Assembly: GCF_037893015.1 (NCBI RefSeq)
Contig: NC_133658.1
Coordinates: forward strand, 138,923,539 to 138,987,538
Source: Macrotis lagotis
Taxonomy: Eukaryota > Chordata > Mammalia > Peramelemorphia > Peramelidae
Length of the DNA stretch: 64,000 nucleotides
Direction: 5' to 3'
The notes below the pieces were generated by a model. It saw nothing but the letters and a program-made list of their open reading frames with translations, was not told the origin of the DNA and did not search any database. The position numbers and the translations under genes were made by a program. Numbering within the stretch: position 1 is the first letter of the stretch; every line of letters begins with the position of its first letter. This document shows, piece by piece, positions 41,110 to 52,140 of the stretch.

Positions 41110-41315
41110 ATTCCTAATTCTAATTCCAAAGCAGCTAGAGGCACAATAGATACTTACTAGCTGTGTAACCCTGAGTAAACTGCTCAATCTCTATTTGTCT
41201 CAGTTTCTTCGATTGTAAAATGGAACTAATAACAGTTATCTCACAGGGTTGTTGTATAAAATGAAACAATATTTATAAAGCACTTATACAGTGAATGGTA
41301 CCTAATAAGCCCTTT
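41110..41315 (+). repeat. CORE-SINE with LINE-like tail
   Basis: 'cagctagaggcacaatag', 'actagctgtgtaaccctgag', 'ctcagtttcttcgattgtaaaatgg', 'cacagggttgttgtataaaatg', 'aaagcacttatacagtg'. Confidence 0.8.
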
Positions 41316-41339
41316 AAAATGCTTATCCCCTACATAGAT

Positions 41340-42340
41340 AATTAAATGCAAGATATATAAAAATAAATATATGTAATTTCAAGCAGATGAACAACTGGAG
41401 AAATCAGAAAAAGCCTCTTAAAAGAGATAGTGTTTGAGTTTAGATTTGAAGGGACCAGGAGGCAGACATGAAGAGGAACAGCATTCCAGGCATGGGAGAT
41501 GACCTTCAAATAACATGTAGAAAAATAGATGGAATGGTATGTACTAAGAAAGCAAGTTAGCCAACTTAGCTAGAAAATAGTATGCATTAGGAGGAGGAAT
41601 GTGTAATCAGCCTGGAAGGATAGAATGTAAAGGCCTTAAATGTCAAAGGTATTTTATTCAAAAGGAGCCATTGAAATTTGGTGAGAAGAGAAATAACATG
41701 TGCAGATCTGGGCTTTAGGAATATAAATTTGGCAACTAGGTTGAGGAAAGATTGCAGAGGAGAGAGGTAGTATTCAGGGAGATCAATTAGGAGACCATCG
41801 AGGTGATAAGAGTGAATTAGGGTAGTGGGGAGAAAGGGATATATGTGAGATGTATTATGGACATACAATTGGCAGGTCTTGGCCAATGACTGAATATGTG
41901 AAGGAAAGGAAATGATGACTCCTGAAGTTATCATTGACTGAAGAATGACTCCTAGCTTTCAAAGAAGAGTGATTAGAAGAATGAGAGAGCCCTCAACTAA
42001 TAGAAAAGTTAGGAAGAGGAGTAGGTTTGAGGGAAAAGATAATGAGTTCTATTTTGTACATGCTAGTCTGAGATGTTTCAGGGGCATCTGGGTAGAATTG
42101 TCCAGTAAACAATTAGGGATGCAAGACGAGTTCAATAGAGATGAAGACTAGATATGTTGAGTCATCTTCATAGAGATGATAATTGAACCAGGGGAGCTAA
42201 AGAGGATCCATAAGAAAGAGTATAGAAAGAGAAAAAAAAAAAGATCCAGAAAAGAATTGTTCTGGGGTACATTCACACATGATGGGGGTGGGGTAAGGGG
42301 AGAGGCTATGAATAATGAACAAAAAGTAGCCATGGAACAA
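41340..42340 (-). mobile_element. L2-type LINE, antisense, about 1 kb
   Basis: The minus strand holds the C-terminal reverse-transcriptase domain and 3' UTR of an L2-clade element. In 41934-41587 the frame reads 'SFPSHIQSLAKTCQLYV', 'NTSHIYPFLPTT', 'LPEYYLSPLQSFLNLVAKFIF' and 'LLTKFQWLLLNKIPLTFKAFTF', a 115-codon open piece and the best L2 protein relic in the window. The upstream part ('gataatgagttctattttgtacatg', 'catagagatgataattgaa') is also present, up to about 42340. No catalytic block remains open. It is a dead copy. Confidence 0.85.
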
Positions 42341-43599
42341 TAGTAGGTGATATATGATTTATGGCTTTTTTTCCTTTAGTCACTATCAGTGCAACCTTAA
42401 GCTTGGTAAATAGGCAGGGTAAATAGGCAGGCTATCATAGGACTAAAACATAAGAACTAGCTGAGAAGGTTGCCACCAAAAAGAAGATAAAGGACTATAG
42501 TTTTTATTTCACATAAAAATGGACAGCAAGAAGAATTTTGCAGTGACCTACAGAGCATGCTACGTATGTGTTTCTGACAGTACAAAGAAATACCTATGTA
42601 TAAACAAAGTGCAAGTTGATTTCTGGCTATAGGGCTATAGGGACATATTTATGGACTCTACATTATCAAGGACAGTGAAGTGTTTCTCAAAAAAAAGTGC
42701 TTCAGAGAAAACAAAGAGAAGGAAGGCAAAAGTGTTGAGGTACAGGGAAGATTAATTCTTACCAAGAAGATGGAGGATAAAAGAGCATGATATGAAGAGA
42801 TCAGACAATTAGTCAACAGGTCAATATGCAGAAGGGAAGGAGGAAGAACGATGAATAAATGTTTGACATTTAAGTAATATAGATGAGGTTCTTCCATTAG
42901 AAGGGGTGGGGATAGGCCATCATAGGAAAAAGTAACTTCTTATAATTCAAGAAATGTTTCTGTAGCTCCATAATACCATTAGATAAGAGGTCATCCAAAA
43001 AATGGTCAGTGAAAGAAGAGCCAGGTATTAGTGGGTAGGGACAACCAGAGTGATATGCTGTCTTCTTGGAGTCTAGATCTGGGATGTAATGAAAAAACTA
43101 CCAAGACTTACCAAATCTGATGACTGCTCAGTTTTTGGTGACTCGTATGTGGATAAATTCCTTCCAGAAGGAATATAGAAAGCATTATTAAGGATTATGG
43201 AGTCCTGGAAGGAAAATCTGAAGAAATTATTATGGAAATATAGGTGTTGGGTTTTTTTATTATTGTTAACTTGATGGAGTCTGAAAGTGGAATCATATGA
43301 TTTTCTGAATGATAACTTAAAATATAGAAATGATAAACCAAGGATGAAATGCATCTAATGAAGATTGCTAAAAACTTATCTTATTAGAGTTTTGTGCAGT
43401 AAACAAGAGTTTTAAATAGAAACAAGAAAGGACAAGAGAAAACTGTTCATATTGATCTACCAAATATGGTAACATGGAGAGTAGCTTGTACATCACAGAA
43501 ACATTGAAGAAGGGAAGAAGATGATACTTAAGAGAGCTAGCAATAAAATACATTGCTTCAAATGCCTATGTAAAAATGTAGTAAGTATAAATAATATAC
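42341..43599. other. unassigned A-rich DNA, maybe 5' part of the CR1/L3 copy
   Basis: Purine-rich on the plus strand, with phrases of CR1-like character but nothing I can align with confidence. 42405-42435 has a 20-base near-repeat ('taaataggcagg' twice). Minus-strand open frames (42658-43553) are chance frames in purine-rich DNA. Confidence 0.35.
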
Positions 43600-44593
43600 A
43601 AATAGGGAAGTAGAGATCCTTAACACAAAGAGGCAGATTTGGATTCATAGGTTTCACCAAGACTTAGTAGAATGGAACATATGACAGTGATCTCTTTAAT
43701 GATAAAGTTCATTCAAAAAGAACAGAATAGATAAAAGTGACAGTGGGATAAAATTGAATATAAAAAGACATTGTTGTATGTGATAATCCAAGAAGAGGAA
43801 ATATAGTGAGGATCATTTGGATGAAGTTTAACTTGGAAAAATTAAATTATCATGGGAGTATTCTATAGATCACCTAGAAGAAAGAGGGATTGAATGAGCA
43901 ATTTCAGCAAATAAACTATACCCCTGACAAAGAAGGAAACTGTTATAATGATTATTGATTTCAGTTATCTGGAAATGTGCTTGGAAGCTTTCTTTACCAA
44001 AAGCAGAATAGATAAAAATATTTGATTTGCTTTAATGATGATTTCATCTTCCAAAATATGGAGGAAGTGACAAGGAAAACTTCTATTATAGATCAGACTC
44101 TCATCAGCAAGAAAGAAATCATTGCTATAGTAAAATGACAGAACTCTATGGATCAACAACTACTCTGTTATGAAGTTCATTATGAAAGAGAGGAAAAGTG
44201 AGCATAACCTAACACATACCCTAGAATTGGAGAGAGTAAATTTCAAAGATTTCTGAGTAAAGAAAAATAATATATAGTGACAATATTTTCCCAAGGAAAT
44301 TACTCAGGAGTGATAAAAAGTTTTTGAGGATGAAATCCTGAAGTCACAAATAAAAGTGACTCTGATGAGGAAGGAAAGGGAAAATGGACTAAAGAGACCA
44401 ATGTGGCTACCTGGAGAACTCATTACCCAGCTCATGTTTTAAAAGACAGGTATAGAAACGGAAGCAAGGTCAAGTAGCAGGAAAAATAAAAAAGGAATAG
44501 TTGAAGAATACTGCCAGAAGTAGTAAAGTTCAGTAAGTGCAAAAGCTGAAAGTGAATACTACAGAATTTTTAAAAAAGGAAGTTTTGAAAAGA

Positions 44594-44624
44594 TTAGTGT
44601 CTGTGTGTGTGTGTGTGTGTGTGT
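44594..44624. repeat. (GT)n microsatellite inside CR1
   Basis: About 15 GT units. Confidence 0.95.
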
Positions 44625-45125
44625 ATTTATTTACAATCTATGTTCAGAGCAAGAGAATCAAATAAGGAATATTATCCCAACCTGCAGTAGATAGGATGAT
44701 GATAGCAGACAATGGTAAAACTATTAACTACTCAATACTTATTTTGTTCTATTTTGTCTTCCAAAAATAATGATCTTTGAATTTGGAAAAATAAAACAGA
44801 AATGATTATTAGAAAATTAAAAGTTTAGCTAGATTAGCATCTAACTGTCCTCAATGAGTTCAAGTCACAAGGCATCTATAGAGATTATGTTCTACAACAC
44901 AGAAAAAACTAGCAAAACAGAGCTATGATCAACATTCTTTCAAAGATCTTGAAGAGTGGGAGAAATGTTGCATGATTAGTAAGGACAAGTATCTAATGTT
45001 CAAAGATGCAAGATAATAAACAAGTATCCAATGTTCAAAATAGCAAAGTGGGTGGCATCTACAAACTATAAACCAGTGAACTTGACATCTATTCCTGGAA
45101 AAATTCTAGGACATATTAAAATGAT

Positions 45126-45400
45126 GGGGTTTTAGCAGCTGGTGTAAGAATCAAAAAAACTCTAGACCAGGAGTCAAAAAGACGAGTTCAAATTTGACCT
45201 CAGCCTCTCACTAGCTGTGTGACCTTGGGCAAGTCATTTAACTATCAACTGCCTCATCTATAAAATAGGGATAATAATAATCTCTACTTCCCACAGTTGT
45301 TGGAAGGAATAATTGAGATGATATTTGTAAAAGATTTAGCACATTTAGTGATGAACATGATGATAAGGATGAAGATGAATATGACCAAAAGCCTTGATGA
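45126..45400 (+). repeat. CORE-SINE inserted in CR1/L3
   Basis: 'ggagtcaaaaagacgagttcaaatttgacctcag', 'tcactagctgtgtgaccttgggcaag', 'gcctcatctataaaatagggataataataatc', 'gatgatatttgtaaaag' and a GAT/GAA-rich tail. CR1 text resumes at about 45425. Confidence 0.85.
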
Positions 45401-46045
45401 TTTCATTAACAACAGGTCACAATAGATTGATTTTCTTTTTTAAAAAACAGGATTACTAGATGGGTAGATTGAATGTTATAGATACAGTAGCATTCTTATA
45501 GTTCATCAAAACATTTCACAAGTATCTTATGTTATCATGGTAAACAAGATGGACACATGTGGCTTAGGCTATTGTATAGTGGTTAGGAATGAAAACTTTA
45601 TGAATGACTTTGTCCCAAGAATAGTTTTTATTGGATTAATGTCAATTTATTAAAATCAAAAAACCAATGTACCTCAGAATTACAGATATCAAGTTGAGGG
45701 AGGTAACTAAAATATTGACCTAAAGATCAAGGAAGCAAAGAGATACTTACAGATTAGAAAAATGGATCAAATCTTAATAAGATGAAGTTCATTAAAATAA
45801 ATTTCAATTTCTACATTTGGATTATTTATCACTTCCCAAAAATAGCAAATAGAGAATAGGGGCCAGACAAGAGTTCCTCCCAAAAAGATCTTATATAAAT
45901 ATAAAATAGCATGTCCCTCTCCCCCCCAAAATAATTATAGCCTGAATTGATATACATAAATTCCAGGACAAGGGAGAAAATGAGTCTATCATAATCTACT
46001 CTAGAATACTGTGTTCCATTTAAGGCACATTTTAGGAAGGACATC

Positions 46046-46280
46046 TGATTGAAATTTGAAATTCATTCTCAAAAAAATATGACATCAAGGAGGAGATGCC
46101 ATGACAATAAAGTGGGCTGGATTGGAGTGAAGGGTGCTGTGCTGAGTCTCACTTTCTTCTCCAGAGCCATCTGGGTTCAGTGGCCAGATATCAATCAGGA
46201 TGACTGGAGATGGCCCTTGATGCAAGGTAATCAGGGTGAAGTGACTTTTCCAAGGCCACACATCTAAGCTGCTTTGAAGA
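46046..46280 (-). repeat. SINE with tail like the 4.4 kb RTE, antisense
   Basis: Left end 'cattctcaaaaaaatatgacatcaagg' is the tail; then 'agatgccatgaca', 'ccagagccatctgggttcagtggccag', 'gatgactggagatggccc', 'gtgacttttccaaggccacaca'. Same arrangement as 55290-55585. The tRNA-like head is truncated. Confidence 0.75.
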
Positions 46281-46830
46281 TTCATATTTATTTAGAGGTC
46301 TAGTAAGAACCCCAGTCAGATTCATTCTAATTGCAAGTCAGATTTGATCTAATAATCTGGCTCCAAAATGAAGTTGGTCTATCCTTAAATTGAAATCTTT
46401 TTCAGTACTGAATTTCAACATATAAATGTATGTATGTACATGCTGATTTCACTTTGTCAGTTAGCTATTATATCTATTATAAACTTCATCAATTCCATTT
46501 CATAAACAAAACAGTAAAAGAAGAGTTTTTTTTCAACATTAACACATTTTTTAAAATGACACAGTGCAACATTTGAACCTGAATTTATTTTTCTTGCCCT
46601 TTTTTTTTCCAGAAATGTTCATTACAAGACCTCAAATACTACGCCAGCACAGCACAATCTCTGCCAGGTCCAATACTAAAATGAATCAAGTACAGATTCA
46701 GCAGTAATAATAGCAGCTGGCATTTATTTATATAGTGTGTTATCTCATTTAAGCAACGGAGAGAATGTGAATCTTGATCAACATAGAACCAGTCTAGCTA
46801 AGTACCCAGAGGTTCATTCCCAGAAGGTTG
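46281..46830. other. mostly unassigned; SINE tail near 46700
   Basis: 46690-46760 ('taataatagcagctggcatttatttatatag') is an antisense SINE tail. The rest is single-copy-like, AT-rich. Confidence 0.45.
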
Positions 46831-47069
46831 ACTACTAAGTGATGAAATTTTTGGCTACAACTACAAATGAGACCATTATTTTTAAAAGGGCAAGGAAAAA
46901 GGTACAGAGAGTGCCTTTCTTGATGACATCATAGATCTTTTCAAGTAATGAAGTTTCTCTATAAAATGAATCCTTTCTGAATGAATGTGAAGAAGAACAT
47001 GACAAGGCTAAAGCATATTTAAAAAGAAAGGAAAGAAAATTAGATTCCATACAAGAATCATTTGAAAGA

Positions 47070-47178
47070 AAAGAGGAAGGAGGGAGAGAAGGAAGGAAGG
47101 AAGGAAGGAAGGAAGGAAGGAAGGAAGGAAGGAAGGAAGGAAGGAAGGAAGGAAGGAAGGAAGGAAGGAAGGAAGGAA
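47070..47178. repeat. (GGAA)n tetranucleotide repeat
   Basis: About 21 near-perfect GGAA units (47091-47176), with a degenerate GA-rich lead-in. Purine-only on the plus strand. The minus-strand open frame with repeated 'PSFL' comes from this array and is not a protein. Confidence 0.97.
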
Positions 47179-47209
47179 TTATTTCCATATCACTAGAGTA
47201 ATAATAAAA

Positions 47210-47360
47210 ACAAAGTGATACTTGTTGGAGAGGCTCTATAATCATGGATTAGGCTTGACAACTTCTGAGGTCCCTTCCAGCTCAAGGCAATGACTGTCCT
47301 TTGCCTTTCTATGAATCCCAGGTAGCATCTGACACATAGTAGGGATTTAACAAAAGATTA
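47210..47360 (+). repeat. SINE end plus L2 tail
   Basis: 'gaggtcccttccagctcaaggcaatgac' is a MIR-like tail; 'gtcctttgcctttctatgaatcccagg', 'gacacatagtagggatttaac' is an L2 3' tail. Confidence 0.6.
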
Positions 47361-47454
47361 TTGACTTGTGACCTTGGACAAGTTACCTAATCCCATTGCC
47401 CTACAAAAATAAACAAAAATAATGTTTATTTACTGTATGACTGAAATTAATTTC

Positions 47455-48790
47455 AATTCAAACTGTAAATACCTACTATGTCACAGGTTTTTAGTTAGTT
47501 ATACAAACAATAGCAAAATAGATTGGGCTTTTGTCCCTATTGAGATGATATCACAAGGACATAAATAAATAACAGGAAAGAGATATAGGATACTAGGTGG
47601 AGGAAGAAATATACCAGGAAAGAAAATTTCATGAAGACAGAGGCATGTAAACTGAGCTTTGTAGAAAGATAAGGATTGTGAAAGCAGAGATAAGAAAGGA
47701 GCATATATCAGACTTGGGAGTGAGGTTGGATTTAGAACATCAAATATAGAGAATATTCTGGTAATTTGAGGGGTAGATGGTTGTAATGAAGAATATATGG
47801 GGGGCGGCTAGGTGGCGCAGTGGATAAAGCACCGGCCCTAGAGTCAGGAGTACCTGGGTTCAAATCCAGTCTCAGACAATTAATAATTACGTAGCTGTGT
47901 GGCCTTGGGCAAGCCACTTAAACCCATTTGCCTTGCAAAAACCTAAAAATAAAAAAGAATATATGAAGAATAGCAATGTGAAATAATCCTGAACAGGTAA
48001 GTTAGAGTCAGATTTTGGAGGGCTGTGAAAACCAGGTTGGTGAATTAGTATTTTAATCTGAGAAATAGAAAGTCAATAGGAGTACATAGTCAAATCTAGC
48101 TAAGGGAACTTATTGTGATGGCTGGGTGAAAAATAGAGAGGAGGAAAAAAATAAAGGCATAAAGACTAAACAATAGACCTAGAGATCTCACTGTGATCTC
48201 ATTGGCTCTCAAGGTAACAACCTCTCAGAGTTCTCTGCAATCAGGAGACAATGGCATTAATCCAAGCCAGGGATGAGGATGGTAGGGCTCTTACCATAGA
48301 GAAGTTTAGAAGAATGTTCAGGATAAGAGTAAAAATAAGGAGTTCCATTTTAGCTATGTTGAGTTTGAGATATTCATGGAAAATCCAGATGATTTTCAAT
48401 AGGCTGGTATGTGACCAAAGTGCGATATAGAGATTAGGTTAGATATTTGGGACTCCTCTGGATAGACAGAATAAATGAACCCAGAGAAGTAAATGAGATC
48501 ATTAAGAAAAAGAGTACAGAGAGAAAAGACAAATGGGCCAAGAATAGAGTCTTGATGACTGGTGATGAGAAATAGATGAATCAGCAAAGAAAACTGAAAT
48601 GCATCTCAGCAAAAATCTGAGAGATGGGAACAAAAGAAGAAAACAATGTTGATGAAGCCAAAGTAAAATGTAAGTAGGGACTGCTCAAGTGTCAAAAGCT
48701 GCAGAGTGGTCAAAAAGGATGTGGACTGACAAAATTTGGTAGTAAAATAGAGGAGAGATTATAGAATGGTCATATGAGTTGATTGACTAG
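47455..48790 (-). mobile_element. L2-type LINE, antisense, about 1.2 kb
   Basis: Antisense 3' UTR ('taaatacctactatgtcacagg'), then 'gtcagattttggagggctgtga', 'aaggagttccattttagctatgttgagtttgagat' and 'gatcattaagaaaaagagtacagag', to 'agctgcagagtggtc' at 48690s. The minus frame near 48590-48500 keeps 'QDSILGPFVFSL', relic of the QGSVLGPLLFSL block. A WSINE1-like SINE sits inside. Dead copy. Confidence 0.82.
47800..47954 (+). repeat. WSINE1-like SINE, young, inside L2
   Basis: The least diverged copy: 'ggggcggctaggtggcgcagtgg', 'caccggccctagagtcagg', 'acgtagctgtgtggccttgg', 'catttgccttgcaaaaacc', tail 'taaaaataaaa'. Target-site duplication aagaatatatg, perfect, at 47789-47799 and 47955-47965. 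Confidence 0.95.
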
Positions 48791-48985
48791 AGTGTTAGAA
48801 CTGCAGTCAGTATGATTCAATTTCAAATCTGGTCTCAGACACTTATTAGCCATGTGACCCTGGGCAAATCACCTTTTTTAACCTGAGTTTCCTCATTTAT
48901 AAGATGAAGAGAATGATAGGAACTATAAATGATATAGCATGTACAGTGCTTTACAAATTTTAAAGTGATATATCAATGCTAATTC
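48790..48985 (+). repeat. CORE-SINE with LINE-like tail
   Basis: 'aatttcaaatctggtctcagac', 'gccatgtgaccctgggcaaatcacc', 'gagtttcctcatttataagatg', 'agtgctttacaaattttaaag'. Confidence 0.8.
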
Positions 48986-49245
48986 ATGACTTTCTGTTAC
49001 TTCCTTTCTATTTCCATTCTACCAGCTGATCTGGGACCTAATCACCTCCTACCTAGATTATTGTAACTACCTCTTATGATACTGCCTTGATTGGATTCAT
49101 CATCTTACCCAGAAGTTAAGATATAATTGACTAACTCTGGAGATAAAATCAACATTTGGAACTCAGCAGAAGAGCAGGGAATAAAAACTGGTTTGACCTA
49201 ATTCTCTGGGAAAAAAATTCTCAGTAAAAGACTGGACAGATTGAA
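48986..49245. other. short sense L2 scrap and single-copy DNA
   Basis: 48990-49100 ('ttacttcctttctatttcc', 'tcctacctagattattgtaactacc') is like the C-terminal coding part of sense L2. Confidence 0.45.
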
Positions 49246-50317
49246 AATTCAGGGGATTCCCATCAATTGGGGAAGGGCTGAACAAATTTTAGTATATGAC
49301 TATGTTGGAACACTATTGTTCTATAAGAACTTCAGAATCACCTGGAAAGGTTTGCATGAATTGATGCTGAATGAAGTGAGTAGAACCAGAAGAACATTAT
49401 ACACAGTAACAGCAGCACTGGGTGATGATCAGCTATGATGGACTTGTTCATTTCAGCTGTACAATAATCAAAGGCAATTCTAAATGACTTGTAATGAAAA
49501 ATACCAACCACAACCAGAAACGGAACCAAGGATTTTAAATGCAGACCAAAGCTTACCATCATCAGTTTTTAACAAGAATCCTTATTTTTTTTCTTTTTGA
49601 ATTTGATTCTTCTTTCACAACATGATTAATGTGGATCTATGTTTAGCATGGTTATACATGTATGGTCTATATTAGATTGCTTTCTGTCAGGGGAGGTGAA
49701 AGGGAAGGAAGGGAGGGAGGGAGAAAAGATGTAAAACTCAACACCTTGCAAAAAGAATGATTGTTGAAAACTACCATTGCTTGTAATTGGAAAAATAAAT
49801 AAACAAAATATTTAAATTAAAAAAAGAAAAGATTGGAAAGACCTGCATGAACTGATATTGAATGAAGTGAGTAGAACCAGAACATTGCACACATTAGCAA
49901 CATTATATAATGATCAACTATGATAGATTTGTTCTTCTCAGAAATGCAACGATCAAAGACAGTTCTAAAGGACTTGTGATGGAAAATATTATCCATACCT
50001 AGAGAAGGAACTATGGAATCTAAATGCAAATTTTTAATTTTTAAAATTCATTTTACGCTTTATGGTTTTTCCCTCTCACAATTTTTCCCCCTTTTGATCC
50101 TATTCTTCTTTCACAACATGAATGCTATGGAAATATTAACATTGTTATGCATATATAACCTATATTAAATTACTTGCTGTCAAGGGGAAGAGGGAGGGAA
50201 GGGAGGGAAGGAGGGAGAAGAATGTGGAACTCAGAACTTTACAAGAAAATGTATGTTGAAAACTACCTTTGCATGTCATTGGCAAAATAAATAAATTTAT
50301 TTAAAAAAGAAAAAAAT
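49246..50317 (+). mobile_element. two head-to-tail L1 3' ends
   Basis: First copy: 'ggggattcccatcaattgg' to an A-rich tail at about 49825. The open frame at 49241-49438 reads 'GIPINWGRAEQILVYDYVGT' and 'LHELMLNEVSRTRRTLYTV', the C-terminus of L1 ORF2. Second copy: 49832-50317, starting at 'ggaaagacctgcatgaac', with the same 3' UTR and G-rich tract. The pair is bounded by actggacagattgaa (49231-49245) and actggacagaccgaa (50318-50332), so one target-site duplication flanks both. The second copy either entered the tail of the first or arose by duplication. Confidence 0.85.
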
Positions 50318-50795
50318 ACTGGACAGACCGAAGAGAGATAATTCTGCCTTTTGTTACCACTACATCCACATTTCCAAATAATTTCTTTTTAAATCCCTTT
50401 AAAAAGACTCAATAAAAATGGTGTATCATTTGAGGGGGATAAGACTTTACTCAGAAGATCTTTGTCCCCTTCAGATTTGTCTCCCTTTCTGAGACTACCT
50501 CCAACTGACCCTTATATAATTTATATGATTTGTTTGATGCCTTCCACCTTAGAAGAAGAGCTCCCCAAAGACAGGGACTGTCTTTGCCAATTTTTTATTC
50601 CCCAATGGTACCTGAGACATAATAAACATTAAATATTTATTTACTGACAAGTTCAGGATGGGAACTACAATGTAGGAACTACAAGCTAATAATGGATAAC
50701 AGTGAACCAAAGTTGAGGCCAAGGATAAGAGAATAAGACCATACCAGCTCCAATCTCTCCATAACTCTCTAGAGTATCCAAGAATCCTCAAAATA
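50190..50795 (+). repeat. inverted duplicate A (L1 tail plus flank)
   Basis: This 0.6 kb segment is the reverse complement of 54311-54895 at roughly 80-85% by eye. It covers the last 125 bases of the L1, the junction 'actggacagacc', and about 465 bases beyond it ('gccttccaccttagaagaagagctcc', 'gacagggactgtctttgcca', 'agtgaaccaaagttgaggcc', 'actctctagagtatccaagaat'). A has about 55 extra bases near 50400-50450. The flank includes an L2-like 3' tail, but sharing of the L1/flank junction cannot come from independent insertions. Confidence 0.88.
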
Positions 50796-51119
50796 GTCTT
50801 ATAAGGGTTATCCATCCTCTGTTTCTAGGATTAACTATTGCAGACAAGTTCCATTCACACCACTTCCTGTTACAATAGTTGCCTTTTCCCCTCTCCCTCT
50901 AAGATTGATCTCTACTACTTCACCACTAGTCAGGGAGGTCAAGAAATGGATAGAATTAGTCGAATTTGCCCAAATCCCCAAATAGGATAAGCAAGAGTGA
51001 AAAATGAGCCAAACAGAAGGGGAAGGTAGAACAGACAATGGGAGGAAACAGAAAGGAGTCAAAATAGGAAGTCAGGAACAACCAAATTGGAAAGAGTAGT
51101 CAGTTTCTTTTAAGAGTAA
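50796..51119. other. no gene or repeat recognised
   Basis: Single-copy-like DNA. The 75-codon minus frame at 50835 has no domain. Confidence 0.45.
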
Positions 51120-52140
51120 ACTCTGGTCCATTTTTCTAAATTGATATTTTATTTTTCCAAATACATGTTATGAAAGTTTTTCAACATACATCCATATGCT
51201 TATGTATATTTTTGAGTTACAAAATTTCCTTCTACCCTCCCTTCCCACCCTCCTCCCCTCAGTGGTGAACAGTCAGGTTAATATTGTATATTCATGTTTG
51301 TATTAAACAAGCTTACAGGTTAGTCATTTTTGGAATGATGAATTTGGAATTAAGGAAAAGAAATACATGAGAAATATTTTTTAAAAAGTGAATGTATTCC
51401 TAAAATTCTGAAGAAGTTTTTTTGTTTTGTTTTGTTTTGTTTTTTCTTCCTCTCAATGGGGATAGCATTGTGCATAGCCAGTCTAATAGGGTTGTCCTAG
51501 CTCTCTGAACTGCTGAAAGGAGCTGCTTCTATCAAGGTTGATCATCTCACAATGCTGTTGTTACTATATGCATTGTTGTCTTGGTTATGCTCCCTTTGCA
51601 CAGAGTCAGATCCTTTAAGTCATTCCATGCATCTCTAGAGTCTGACCATTTATGGTTTCTTATAGAACAATAGTATTCTATAATATTCACATACTATAAC
51701 TTGTTCAACTTTTCCCCAATTGATGGACATCCTCTCAATTTCCAATTATTAGCTACTATAAAAAGAACCACTGTGAATATTTTGGAACATGTGAGACTTT
51801 TCCCATTTTTCATGATTTCTTCTGGATATAGGCCTCGAATTGGAATTGCTGGTTCAAAGGATATGAACAGTTTTATTGCTCCAGAATGGTGGATCAGTTC
51901 ACAACTCCACCAGCAAAGCATTAATGTCCCAATCTTCCCACAACCTCTCCAATATCTATCATTTTCCTTTTTTGTCATCTTAGCCAATCTGATAGGTGTG
52001 AGGTGATACCTCAGAGTTGTTTTTAATTTTCATTTCTCTAATCAATAATGATTTGGAGCATTTTTCATATGATTATATATAGCTTTAATTTTTTTCATTT
52101 GAAGATCGTCTATTCATAGTTTTTGACTTCTGGTCCTTTT
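51120..52140 (-). mobile_element. L1 3' end, antisense, about 1 kb
   Basis: Antisense 3' UTR from 'aattgatattttatttttcc', then the ORF2 C-terminus. The minus frame at 51987-51694 reads 'MAKMTKKENDRYWRGCGKIG', 'WWSCELIHHSGAIKL', 'PAIPIRGLYPEEIMKNGKS' and 'VANNWKLRGCPSIGEKLNKL', nearly full coverage of the ORF2 tail with few breaks. Its 3' UTR differs from that of the other L1 copies here (51130-51690), so it is another L1 subfamily. Confidence 0.85.

Larger units (their letters stand above)
43600..46045 (+). mobile_element. CR1/L3-type LINE, sense, long and decayed
   Basis: Phrases in the order of a CR1/L3 reverse-transcriptase ORF: 'accaatgtggctacctgg' and 'cagctcatgttttaaaagacagg' (44398-44451), 'aactataaaccagtgaacttgacatctattcctgg' (45064-45098), 'gattactagatgggtagattgaatg' (45451-45475), 'tcttaataagatgaagttcatt' (45770-45792), 'gacaagagttcctcccaaaaagatct' (45867-45892), and 'gaatactgtgttccatttaaggcacattttaggaagga' (46003-46040). 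It ends where an antisense SINE begins. A SINE (45126-45400) and a GT microsatellite (44594-44624) lie inside. Every frame is broken. Confidence 0.7.

Noticed and set aside
41587..41934. 115-codon minus-strand frame that could be taken for a gene
   Set aside because: It matches the C-terminal region of L2-clade reverse transcriptase in a decayed copy with broken flanks.
46835..47245. 136-codon minus-strand frame with repeated PSFL
   Set aside because: It is the translation of the (GGAA)n array and its flanks.
51694..51987. 97-codon frame with clear protein character
   Set aside because: It is the C-terminus of L1 ORF2 in a truncated dead copy, not a host gene.
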